NCBI GenBank assembly: GCA_937919035.1
Contig: CALFPI010000160.1
Location: 1-32,477 of the forward strand
Length of the DNA stretch: 32,477 nt
Source: an uncultured Gemmatimonadaceae bacterium
Lineage (GTDB): Bacteria > Latescibacterota > UBA2968 > UBA8231
Direction: 5' to 3'
Part shown: piece by piece, positions 17,176 to 25,142 of the stretch
Position numbering within the stretch: position 1 is the first letter of the stretch
Layout: every line of letters starts with the position of its first letter
Made by a program: the position numbers and the translations under genes
The notes under the pieces: model-generated
The model's database searches: none
What the model was told of the DNA's origin: nothing
What the model saw: the letters and a program-made list of their open reading frames with translations, nothing else

Positions 17176-17973
17176 ATGAGCATCTCTTTTACCGTGTTCA
17201 CCAAGCCGTGGAAGACCAAATCTCTGCCCGAACTGGCCCGGTTCGTCAGCGATCTCGGTTTTGACGGCGTCGAACTCCCCGTGCGCCCTGGGTTCCAGGT
17301 GGAGCCGGCGAACATCGCCAGGGACCTGCCCGAGGCAGCCAGGATCTTCGCCGATCACGGCGTCCGCATCGGCACCCTGGCAGGGCCCACGGATGAAGCC
17401 ACGATCGCTGCCTGTGCTGCAGCGGGTGTGCCGATCATCCGCGTTTGTGAGTCCGTCGATCTGGACATCGGTTATCTGGCAACGGAGAAGCGTCTGCGAC
17501 AAGGGTATGATGCGTTGATCCCGACCCTCGAATCCTACGGTGTCGCCATCGGCGTGCAGAATCACTGCGACTTCTGCGTCAACAACGCCATGGGCCTGCT
17601 GCATCTGCTGGAAGGCTACGATCCGAAGCATATCTGTGCGGTGCTGGATCAGGCCCACAATGGCCTCAACGGCGAACCGCCGGAACTGGCGATCGACATC
17701 GTCTGGTCCCATCTGCGGGTGGCCAACTTCAAGAGCGCCTTCTGGCTACGCAGCAACGGCCCGGATGCACCCGAGGCATCGTGGAAGAAACATTGGACCA
17801 CGGGGCGTCACGGCCTGGCGGCATGGACCCGCACCGTACGCGAATTGAAAAAACGCGCCTACGTGGGCGACATCTGCCTGACGGCCGAGTACAGCGACGA
17901 AGAGCGAGTCGACGCACTGATCGCCGAGGATATCGCCTACATCAAGCACCTTTTCGCTACAGTTGAGGTCTGA
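17176..17973 (+). CDS. Sugar phosphate isomerase/epimerase family protein (xylose-isomerase-like TIM barrel)
   Basis: TIM-barrel protein of 265 residues, related to IolE/IolI and hydroxypyruvate isomerases, which use a divalent metal to isomerise or dehydrate sugar- or inositol-derived compounds. The strand-end positions that normally hold metal ligands read IGVQNH, AVLDQAHNG, RVANFKSAFW and LTAEYSD. The second aspartate and last glutamate are retained. The usual first glutamate (E-x-H) is replaced by glutamine, and the usual histidine by asparagine. The ATG at 17176 is chosen because GGAG is 9 bp upstream and the first barrel strand begins at once. It is followed after 4 bp by the CocE-type gene. 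The substrate is unknown. Confidence 0.85.
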   Translation: MSISFTVFTKPWKTKSLPELARFVSDLGFDGVELPVRPGFQVEPANIARDLPEAARIFADHGVRIGTLAGPTDEATIAACAAAGVPIIRVCESVDLDIGYLATEKRLRQGYDALIPTLESYGVAIGVQNHCDFCVNNAMGLLHLLEGYDPKHICAVLDQAHNGLNGEPPELAIDIVWSHLRVANFKSAFWLRSNGPDAPEASWKKHWTTGRHGLAAWTRTVRELKKRAYVGDICLTAEYSDEERVDALIAEDIAYIKHLFATVEV

Positions 17974-17977
17974 GTCG

Positions 17978-19714
17978 ATGTCGCCGCACGAATACGAGAT
18001 CGTACACGAAAAGAATGTCGCTGTGCCCATGCGGGATGGCACGATTCTGCGTGCCAATGTCACGCGGCCCGTGGGTGACGGTGCCTACCCGGCTTTGGTG
18101 GAACGCACACCGTACAACAAGGAGGGTGGGTCGGAGGTCGCCATCGGCTCCCCGGAGTTCTTTGCCCGCCGTGGGTTTGCCGTTGTCATCCAGGACGTGC
18201 GCGGCCGGTTTGCCTCAGAGGGTGAGTTCTACCCCTTCCGAGACGACGGCGCCGGCGTCCTGCGCGACGGCTACGACACGGTGGAGTGGATGGCCGCCCA
18301 GCCCTGGTGCGACGGCAACGTCGGCATGTACGGCGGCTCCTACTCCGGCGCCACGCAATATCGGGCGGCCCTCAGCCGACCACCGCACCTCAAAGCCCTG
18401 TTCGTGCGCGAATCCTCCGCCGACTTCTATCGGGAGTGGGTCTATCGCGACGGGGCCCACGAGTTTGGTTTCAGCCTGTACTGGGCCCGTGTCATCACTG
18501 CCACCAACTTGCCAAATCTGGTGGCGACCAACGAACTGGCTCGCCAACAGGCTTTATTCGCCACGATTCAGGCCGACATGCCGCAGTGGTACGAACGACT
18601 GCCGCTGTATCCGGTGCCCTTTCTCGAAGGCTTGAGCGACTGGCACAACACCTGGCTCGAACACCCGGAAGACGGGCCGTACTGGTGGAATCTGGGCATC
18701 GATCGGCAGCACGATCAGATCGATGTACCGATCTATCATCAGGGCGGCTGGTATGACATCTTTCTGGCAGGGACACTGAAAAATTACATGGGACTGCGCC
18801 GCCGGGCCCGTAGCAAAGAGTCCCGGCGCGCCCAGAAGCTGATCATCGGTCCCTGGGTACATGGCTCCGGCAACATCAACAAGCAGACCGCCGGCAACTA
18901 CGATTTCGGCGCCGCTGCCGCGCAGGACTTCAACGAGATGCGCCTGCCATGGTTCGAGCACTGGCTGCAGGGCAAGGACTCGGGCAGCCTCGAAGAGCCA
19001 GCGGTGCGGCTCTTCGTCATGGGCCGCAACGAGTGGCGCGCCGAAGCCGACTGGCCGCTGCCGGACACGAGTTACACGCCCTGGTACCTGCACGGGGGCA
19101 CGAGCGGCTCTGTTGCCTCTCTCAACGATGGCACGCTGTCAGGGACCGCTCCATGCGGCGCCGAATCGGCCGACAGTTACGTGTATGATCCCGACCACCC
19201 CGTTGCGACACTGGGGGGTAACACCCTCGGGATCATCGACGGCGTGCACGACCACGTCGCCGCTGACAGACTGTCACTGACGTACACCAGCGAGCCTCTT
19301 ACAGAAGAGCTGGAGGTCACGGGCCCCGTCACGGCCGTGCTCTACGCCATGTCATCGGCACCGGATACCGACTGGGTGGTGCGGCTGTCGGACGTGCACC
19401 CCGACGGCTACGTCCGCAATCTGTGCGACGGCATTCTGCGGGCCCGCTATCGTGATTCTTTCGAGCAACCGCAGTTACTCGAGCCCGGTCAGGTGTACCG
19501 CTTCGACATCGATCTGTGGGCAACGAGCAATGCATTCCTGCCCGGTCATCGGCTTCGTGTATCCATCACCAGCAGTTGTTTCCCCCGCTTCGACCGCAAT
19601 CTCAACACCGGCGGCCCGATCCATCGCGAAGCAGCGGGGCAGGTGGCGATCAACACGGTCCTGCACGATGCGTTGCGTCCGTCCCACATTGTGCTGCCCG
19701 TGATCGACCGCTGA
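17978..19714 (+). CDS. CocE/NonD family acyl hydrolase (X-Pro dipeptidyl-peptidase type)
   Basis: Serine hydrolase of 578 residues with the domain order of cocaine esterase and glutaryl-7-ACA acylase: alpha/beta-hydrolase core, helical cap, then C-terminal jelly-roll (PepX_C) domain. The nucleophile is S121 in GMYGGSYSGATQ. The general acid and base are probably the Asp in GGWYDIF and the His in GPWVHGS. The opening NVAVPMRDGTILRANVTRP and later VIQDVRGRFASEGEFYPF are family signatures. C-terminal jelly-roll strands include GHRLRVSITSSCFPRFDRNLNTGG. ATG at 17978 has GAGG 9 bp upstream; the TTG at 17963 overlapping the preceding gene is less likely. No signal peptide is seen, so it acts in the cytoplasm, probably on an ester or amide. 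Confidence 0.91.
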   Translation: MSPHEYEIVHEKNVAVPMRDGTILRANVTRPVGDGAYPALVERTPYNKEGGSEVAIGSPEFFARRGFAVVIQDVRGRFASEGEFYPFRDDGAGVLRDGYDTVEWMAAQPWCDGNVGMYGGSYSGATQYRAALSRPPHLKALFVRESSADFYREWVYRDGAHEFGFSLYWARVITATNLPNLVATNELARQQALFATIQADMPQWYERLPLYPVPFLEGLSDWHNTWLEHPEDGPYWWNLGIDRQHDQIDVPIYHQGGWYDIFLAGTLKNYMGLRRRARSKESRRAQKLIIGPWVHGSGNINKQTAGNYDFGAAAAQDFNEMRLPWFEHWLQGKDSGSLEEPAVRLFVMGRNEWRAEADWPLPDTSYTPWYLHGGTSGSVASLNDGTLSGTAPCGAESADSYVYDPDHPVATLGGNTLGIIDGVHDHVAADRLSLTYTSEPLTEELEVTGPVTAVLYAMSSAPDTDWVVRLSDVHPDGYVRNLCDGILRARYRDSFEQPQLLEPGQVYRFDIDLWATSNAFLPGHRLRVSITSSCFPRFDRNLNTGGPIHREAAGQVAINTVLHDALRPSHIVLPVIDR

Positions 19715-19744
19715 CACTCACCCCTTCCAGCAGAGAATTTCTTC

Positions 19745-20776
19745 ATGGCTCGTGACATCGTCTCGCCGCAGCAAGTGGATCTGCAGTCTCCAGGTCGTCG
19801 CGACTACTGGATCGCCCTCAACCATACCAGCGTCTGGGGCAGCCACCTGATCCCCCTGACCGTCATCGTCGGCCCGCAGGCAAAGCCAGGAGAAGGACTC
19901 GTCGCCTTCGGTGGCAATCATGGCAACGAGTACGAGGGCCCGGTGGCCATCAAACATCTGCTGCGTGAGATTCGCACCGAGGATGTCCTGGGACGGATCA
20001 TTCTGGTGCCGGTGCTCAATGTCGCCGCCTTCCGTGTCGGCCGGCGGGAGAGCACCGGTGATGACGGCTTCAATCTCAACCGCGTGTGGGTGGAGGGCGC
20101 CGGCACGACCCCGGCCATGGCGGGTATCACACACCGCATCGTCGAATTCGTGCGCACCGTCATCTGGCCGCATGCGCATATTTCCATCGACCTGCACTCC
20201 GGCGGCGAAGTAGCGCGCTTCATCCACTGGGCGGTCTGGTACGGGCACGACGACCCTGAGATCGACGCTCGCGGTCAGCAGATGGCGCGCTGGTTCGGCA
20301 CGCGCATCGTCATGAACTCATCTGCCGGAGCCGCCGGCGGCATCACCGGTGCATTGTTCCAGGACGCGACCAATCTCGGCAAGCTCGCCATCGCCACGGA
20401 ACTGGGACACGGGTCAGCCGTCGATGTGCGCGGCGTGCGCTACGCACGCCAGGGAGTGCTGGCAGCAGCCATTCACAACGGCCAATTGCGTGGTACAATC
20501 GAGCCCATTGGCCACCACGCCGACGGCACACAGATGCTGGTGGGCAAATCAGCATCGGTGACGGCCCCCTATCCCGGCCACTACGAGCCCCTGTTCGACT
20601 GTGGTGAGATCGTGGCCAAGGGCACCACCGCGGGCCTGCTGCATGACTTCTACCGCCTGGACGAGGATCCCTTCGAGGTTGTTGCCGGCGTCGACGGCAT
20701 CGTCGCGTCGCAGGCCTGGGGCGCCCGCGTGGAGCAGGGACAGCAGATTCTGCTCGTCACCGGTGAAAAAGAGTGA
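19745..20776 (+). CDS. Succinylglutamate desuccinylase/aspartoacylase-family zinc deacylase
   Basis: M14-like zinc amidohydrolase of 343 residues. The zinc ligands H59-x-x-E62 (GGNHGNEYEG) and H151 (IDLHSGGE) are all present, with the substrate-binding NLNR at 110-113. The general layout resembles DoeB-type N-acetyl-diaminobutyrate deacetylases as well as AstE and aspartoacylase, so removal of an acyl group from an amino compound is the best guess. The C-terminal beta domain (ASVTAPYPGHYEPLFDCGEIV) is typical of this larger subgroup. It starts 30 bp after the CocE gene and is followed by proX after 10 bp. Confidence 0.88.
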   Translation: MARDIVSPQQVDLQSPGRRDYWIALNHTSVWGSHLIPLTVIVGPQAKPGEGLVAFGGNHGNEYEGPVAIKHLLREIRTEDVLGRIILVPVLNVAAFRVGRRESTGDDGFNLNRVWVEGAGTTPAMAGITHRIVEFVRTVIWPHAHISIDLHSGGEVARFIHWAVWYGHDDPEIDARGQQMARWFGTRIVMNSSAGAAGGITGALFQDATNLGKLAIATELGHGSAVDVRGVRYARQGVLAAAIHNGQLRGTIEPIGHHADGTQMLVGKSASVTAPYPGHYEPLFDCGEIVAKGTTAGLLHDFYRLDEDPFEVVAGVDGIVASQAWGARVEQGQQILLVTGEKE

Positions 20777-20786
20777 CGGAGGGGGT

Positions 20787-21293
20787 ATGACAGAAGCCGA
20801 ACTGTATCGGCTCCTGCAGGATGTCGGCGTCCCCTGTGAACGGGTCGAGCACCCGCCCGTATTCACCTACGAAGAGGCGGAGAAGCTGGTGCCACCCCTT
20901 CCAGGTGTGCATACGAAGAACCTGTTTCTGCGCGACAATAAGGGGCGGCGTCACTTCCTCGTCGTTGTCGGCTCACAGGCACGTGTCGACCTGCAGGGGC
21001 TGGCCCGCAGCCTCGAAGTGAGCAAGCTGGGTATGGCCTCCCCGGAGCGTCTGCAGCGGATCCTGGGGGTCACGCCGGGGGCGGTGACGTTGCTTGGCGT
21101 CGTCAACGCCAAAGCGGGCGAGGTCGAGATCATCATCGACACCGCCGTGTGGGATGCGGGGCTGCCGCTGCACTGTCATCCGCTGGTGAACACGGCGACG
21201 CTGTCAGTGCCGCTGGAGGGAGTGCAGCGATTGCTCGACACCCTCGGGCACACCTGGCGGGTCTGCCCGGTGCCCAGTCGCGACGACGACTGA
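20787..21293 (+). CDS. Prolyl-tRNA deacylase ProX (YbaK/EbsC family editing protein)
   Basis: Free-standing trans-editing protein of 168 residues that hydrolyses mischarged aminoacyl-tRNAPro, classically Ala-tRNAPro. Family features are the N-terminal helix, the ERVEHPPVFTYEEAEKLV segment, the lysine in TKNLFLRDNKGRRHFLVVV, SKLGMASPERLQRILGVTPG and the C-terminal CHPLVNTATLSV. The ATG at 20787 is fixed by a strong GGAGGGGG Shine-Dalgarno at 20778-20785. It is the last gene of the plus-strand operon and converges with the 21307-32477 run, 13 bp apart, with no room for a separate terminator. Its presence in an amide- and ester-hydrolase operon could reflect exposure to a non-protein amino acid, but this is only inference. 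Confidence 0.92.
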   Translation: MTEAELYRLLQDVGVPCERVEHPPVFTYEEAEKLVPPLPGVHTKNLFLRDNKGRRHFLVVVGSQARVDLQGLARSLEVSKLGMASPERLQRILGVTPGAVTLLGVVNAKAGEVEIIIDTAVWDAGLPLHCHPLVNTATLSVPLEGVQRLLDTLGHTWRVCPVPSRDDD

Positions 21294-21306
21294 GATGGCC
21301 CTGGCG

Positions 21307-22170
21307 TCAGGAAATGTCGACGCCGCAGTCGCTGGCGATGCGGCGGATGTTGGCTGCCGCAACCGGCACCTTGTCCGGCGACAGATGCTCGATCAGACCG
21401 TAGCCGCGCGGAAACAGGGCGTCGAAGCGCTGCAGCATCAGCGCCAGGTCGAGTTCACCCTCTCCCGGAACCTCCTGGTCGATGTGGACCACCAGCCCGG
21501 GTGACACCTTCACGTCCTTGAGGTGCGCCACCGGGGCCAGGGGCCCCATCGTATCGAAGATGTAGTTGAGGAACTCGGTGCTGTGATAAACGGCCTGGAT
21601 GCTGCTGAAGTGATTGACGGCATCCATGATGAGTCGCAGGTGATCGGAGCCCACAGCGGCGACGATGTCCCTGCATACCTCCGGTGGATCCATGATGGAG
21701 ACGACGTGGGTCTCCAGCGCCAGAATCACGCCTTCGGTCTCCGCCTTTGCGGCGATCGGCTGCAGTGTTTCCACGAGCAGATCACGGCTTTCGGGCAGAT
21801 GATTGTCGCGGTGCGGCGACCACGAACCTGCGGGGCTGCGCGAACCGGGGCGCAGCAGGAAAGCCTGCGCCCCGAGGGCGCCGGCGATCTCCGTACCCCG
21901 GTTGATTTTGCGCGTCACCAGGGCGCGCTCTTCGGCGTCGGGTGCGAAGAGGCACTCCTTGTAGAGGATGGCGAACTGCGCCAGGTCAAGATCTTCATCG
22001 ACCATGAACTGGCGGCAGCGCCGGCAGTCCTCGGGGGTCACGTCAAAGGCCATGTCGCCGTCGAGGTGGAAACCGAAGCCAGTGAAGCCCAGGTCGCGCA
22101 CAGCCTGGGTGTGGGCCGGCGTCCACGTGCGGAAATCTCCCGGCATCATCTCGACGATTCCCAGCCGCAT
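21307..22170 (-). CDS. Sugar phosphate isomerase/epimerase family protein (TIM barrel)
   Basis: Xylose-isomerase-like TIM barrel, 287 residues. The normal metal-ligand pattern is visible: glutamate in ILALETHV, aspartate in RLIMDAVNHFS, histidine in VAHLKDVK and glutamate in LIEHLS. This differs from the variant paralogue at 17176-17973. The ATG at 22170 gives MRLGIVEMMPGD and lies 1 bp after the aminotransferase stop; the longer in-frame extension overlaps that gene deeply. It is the last gene of the long minus-strand run. A role in isomerising a keto-sugar or inositol-derived intermediate is typical of the family and fits the neighbouring Gfo/Idh genes. Confidence 0.87.
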   Translation of the reverse strand: MRLGIVEMMPGDFRTWTPAHTQAVRDLGFTGFGFHLDGDMAFDVTPEDCRRCRQFMVDEDLDLAQFAILYKECLFAPDAEERALVTRKINRGTEIAGALGAQAFLLRPGSRSPAGSWSPHRDNHLPESRDLLVETLQPIAAKAETEGVILALETHVVSIMDPPEVCRDIVAAVGSDHLRLIMDAVNHFSSIQAVYHSTEFLNYIFDTMGPLAPVAHLKDVKVSPGLVVHIDQEVPGEGELDLALMLQRFDALFPRGYGLIEHLSPDKVPVAAANIRRIASDCGVDIS

Positions 22171-22171
22171 G

Positions 22172-23302
22172 TCAGTGGACCTCGACGATCTCCGCAACAG
22201 CAGCCACGAGGGCATCGATCTCGGCGTCTGTGGTGAAAAACGACACCGACGCACGCACACCGGAAAACTTCAACCCCGTGGGCCGTGTAATGATCCTGCG
22301 GGTCCGCAGTTCGCTCGAGATGTGTGCACCTTCAACGCCGTCCACACGGAACGACACGACACCGGTACACATGGCCGGGTCTGCCGGGTTCTCAATGACG
22401 AGACCCGGAATCGACGCCAGTTCTTTACGGAAACGGACTGCTTTGGGGCTGACGCAGGCTTCGATATTGGCGATACCAAGCTCTGACAGATAATCCGTCG
22501 CTGCCGCGCTGGCGTGGTAGTAGGGCGGCGGCACGGTGGAAAACTCGAAGCGTCGCGCCCCCTCACTGCCGAAGTAGTTGGCGCTGGATGGCACGACGCG
22601 CAAACGTTCCTGCCAGGCCTTGTCGACATACAGAGCCCCCGCCGTGTACGGACCGTACATCCACTTGTACACGAGCAGGCTGTAGAAATCGGCCCCCAGA
22701 TCGGCGACATCGACGGGGAATTGCCCGAGCGACTGGGCCCCGTCGTAGACCACCGGTACATCGTGGGCGTGGGCCAGTTCAACGATCTGCTTGGCCGGCA
22801 GTTTCGTGCCGGTGTCCGTTGTCACGTGACTCAGCGCCAGCAGTCGCGTCCGTGGTGTCAGGCAATCATCGAGGCGCTGCAGAATGTCTGCGTCCGTGCC
22901 ATCGATGGGCAGATACTTGATCTCCACACCGTGGGTCAGCGCCAGCCATTCGGCCGGGATCTTTACCGCCGGGTGTTCCTCGTCGGTAAGGATGAGTTCA
23001 TCGCCGGTGTGCCAGTCGAAACCATTGAACACCGTCGTCACGCCATCGGCGACGCCATGGGTCAGGCACAGATCCCGCGCCTCCACGCCACAGAAGGTGG
23101 CCAGCCGATGCCGCGCATCCTGCAGTTGGGCGCTGTATCGGGCGTAGTCCATGATGAGCGGCGGCCCATGCTGGGCGATGCTGCGGAACTCTTCCACCAG
23201 AGAGTTGGTGACGACATCATGGCTCGGGGCAATCCCACCGGTGTTGAAGTAGAGGCACTCGCCGGTGGCGGGGATCTGGGCTCGAATCTTGTCGATGTCC
23301 AT
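22172..23302 (-). CDS. Class V aminotransferase / cysteine-desulfurase-like PLP enzyme
   Basis: Fold-type I PLP enzyme of 376 residues. D187 and Q190 (VYDGAQSLGQ) contact the pyridine ring and phenolic oxygen, and K213 (YKWMYGPYTAG) is the Schiff-base lysine. The region EEHPAVKIP corresponds to the usual ring-stacking histidine. The closest annotated groups by appearance are isopenicillin-N-epimerase-like and kynureninase or desulfurase-like members; there is no persulfide-forming cysteine loop of the SufS type that I can recognise. It begins 5 bp after the stop of the DUF59-fusion gene and ends 1 bp before the isomerase start. It may act as an aminotransferase, lyase or epimerase on a pathway intermediate. 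Confidence 0.87.
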   Translation of the reverse strand: MDIDKIRAQIPATGECLYFNTGGIAPSHDVVTNSLVEEFRSIAQHGPPLIMDYARYSAQLQDARHRLATFCGVEARDLCLTHGVADGVTTVFNGFDWHTGDELILTDEEHPAVKIPAEWLALTHGVEIKYLPIDGTDADILQRLDDCLTPRTRLLALSHVTTDTGTKLPAKQIVELAHAHDVPVVYDGAQSLGQFPVDVADLGADFYSLLVYKWMYGPYTAGALYVDKAWQERLRVVPSSANYFGSEGARRFEFSTVPPPYYHASAAATDYLSELGIANIEACVSPKAVRFRKELASIPGLVIENPADPAMCTGVVSFRVDGVEGAHISSELRTRRIITRPTGLKFSGVRASVSFFTTDAEIDALVAAVAEIVEVH

Positions 23303-23307
23303 TGGTT

Positions 23308-25080
23308 TCAGTCAACGCTTTCCAGGCCCATGTTGGCCCGTCCCTGGGAAGTAACTCGCGCCGCCGTCCACGCCGGCTCCCAGGTGAAGTGAATGACGAC
23401 ATCGCGAATGCCGTCGATCTGTCGCAGTCGGTTGCTCAGGGGCGTGTGGGGCGTCGGTCCGGGGCGATGAATGAAGCCATGTCGCGGACGACCCTTGTGC
23501 GGCATGGTCAGCGTAATGTGAGCGACATCCTCTTCGAGGTGCACATCGTAGATATATCCCATGTCGACGACGTTGGCATCGTTGGCGTAGAACATGGCAT
23601 CTTTCGTTTCCCGCATCGCCTCCCAGATCGCGCGTTTCAACGGCCCGCCTTCGCTGTCCATCTCACCAAGTCGTGCCAATCGTCCCGGATTCTCTGTGGC
23701 GGCGGCGGTGGGCTTGCCACCCGGGGATACCTGCACGGGTTGCAGCAGGCGCCTGCGGGTCTCTTCCACCGGCCCGGCGCCCGCGTACGGGGCGATGAGA
23801 AAGGCGCTCTCCTGCGTCAGCACAGCACCGGCGCCGATCTTGTTGTCACCTGCCGGATACCGCGCCCAGACCTGCCCGTGGCCGTCATAGTCGAAAGGTT
23901 TGCCCGTCGATACCAGGTGATCGTAGCCCTCGGCGGCATGGGCCAGGCGCAGAGCGATGAAGGCATCCTTGCTGCCGCCGTGGAAGAAACCGACACCATG
24001 CAGATCCTGCAGATGTTGCTCGGGAATCTCCCCCTCGTGCAGCTTGCCCTGATTGTCGATCCAGACGGTGCCGTTGAAAGAGTAGCCGGAGAAGACCCAC
24101 TCGTCGTCGCGAATGGTGTACTCGCCATCGGCAAGAATGTCCATGCGGCCATTCTTGAAGAAGTAGGGCAGTCCGGCGTAGAAAGTGTAGGTCACGTCGA
24201 TGTGCAGACGGCTCGGGGTATAGAGCGGGTGCCCCGGACTGTGGGGGAACCCCCAGCGTCGCACCTGCACGCACAGCGGCCCCCGGACGACTTCGTAGTT
24301 CGGACACTCGGCCCAGTTCGTCACGCGCACCTTGTGCAGTCTGCCTTCCGGCACGTAGTCATGGGCCCAGTCGATGTTTGGTGGCTCGCCGTGGCCTTCG
24401 CCGCCGGCGAACAAGGTCAGGCCGTGGTCCCGCTTGTATGTGAGACGCTCCATCTGCCCCATCTGCCGCGACAGGTTCGCCACGTAGTGATCGTTCTCGA
24501 TGTCGAGACCCCAGCCTTCGCCGGTGACGCTGAGATCCGTCGTGTAGCATGGCAACTCGGCCAGATCGTTGCCGTAGAACACGAGGACCGTGGCACCGCT
24601 GTTGGCCTCCATGTCCACGGCAAAGACGAGACGACAGTGGCGCTCGCCGCGTTCACAGGACTCATCGTATACCTGGCTGACGGTCTGCCGCAGTCGACCT
24701 GCGGCATCAACGATGGCGACGCGGACTTCGCGGCGCAGATCCGTCGTCTCTGACTCAGCAAATGCGACGGCGATGTTGACCGGTTCACGGGTGCGCGCCA
24801 GACCGGCTGCCTCGTGCAGTTCCAGCACCTTGCACCACGACCAGCCGGTGGCCCAGGTGCGCCAGGCGTCGGGCAGATCCCTGGTGGACAGTGCCTCGTC
24901 GGCACCGCTGAGAGGCACGCCCTCCGGCAGACTGCGCTGCTTCTCGTACTGCAGGGTATCCTTCATCGATTCCAGCAGCGACATGGCCAGATCCCGGCGA
25001 CCATTGCTGTAGGCTTGCTGCAGGAGGCGCAACTTCACCTCAATGCTGTCACTGCGCGTGGCGTAGGGGGGCTGTGTCAT
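23308..25080 (-). CDS. Uncharacterised 590-residue protein with a C-terminal MIP18/DUF59-like domain
   Basis: I do not recognise the first 470 or so residues. They begin with a helical segment (VKLRLLQQAYSNGRRDLAMS) and continue as a beta-rich region full of aromatic residues (TVLVFYGN, HYVANLSRQMGQME, FYAGLPYFFKNGRMD), reminiscent of carbohydrate-active beta-sandwich or RIFT-barrel proteins; this is impression, not proof. Residues about 478-590 resemble the MIP18/PaaD/SufT (DUF59) fold: NVVDMGYIYDVHLEEDVAHI, ITLTMP, then IDGIRDVVIHFTWEPAWTA. The normally conserved cysteine of the TxPxCP loop is absent (TMPHKGRPRHG). There is no signal peptide. A strong AGGAG lies 9 bp before the ATG. It lies in the middle of the catabolic run, between a Gfo/Idh and the class V aminotransferase gene. 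Confidence 0.8.
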   Translation of the reverse strand: MTQPPYATRSDSIEVKLRLLQQAYSNGRRDLAMSLLESMKDTLQYEKQRSLPEGVPLSGADEALSTRDLPDAWRTWATGWSWCKVLELHEAAGLARTREPVNIAVAFAESETTDLRREVRVAIVDAAGRLRQTVSQVYDESCERGERHCRLVFAVDMEANSGATVLVFYGNDLAELPCYTTDLSVTGEGWGLDIENDHYVANLSRQMGQMERLTYKRDHGLTLFAGGEGHGEPPNIDWAHDYVPEGRLHKVRVTNWAECPNYEVVRGPLCVQVRRWGFPHSPGHPLYTPSRLHIDVTYTFYAGLPYFFKNGRMDILADGEYTIRDDEWVFSGYSFNGTVWIDNQGKLHEGEIPEQHLQDLHGVGFFHGGSKDAFIALRLAHAAEGYDHLVSTGKPFDYDGHGQVWARYPAGDNKIGAGAVLTQESAFLIAPYAGAGPVEETRRRLLQPVQVSPGGKPTAAATENPGRLARLGEMDSEGGPLKRAIWEAMRETKDAMFYANDANVVDMGYIYDVHLEEDVAHITLTMPHKGRPRHGFIHRPGPTPHTPLSNRLRQIDGIRDVVIHFTWEPAWTAARVTSQGRANMGLESVD

Positions 25081-25142
25081 GAACGGTCTCTCCTGCGGCT
25101 GTACGCATCGACCGCGGTATGTGGTGGCAGGCTTGGCATCGC

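Noticed and set aside
23302-24753. Plus-strand open frame of 483 codons opposite the 590-residue DUF59-fusion gene
   Set aside because: It is the exact antisense of a gene with a strong Shine-Dalgarno and a recognisable C-terminal domain. The translation is rich in Arg, Gly, Val and His with no domain signature, as expected for a high-GC antisense frame.
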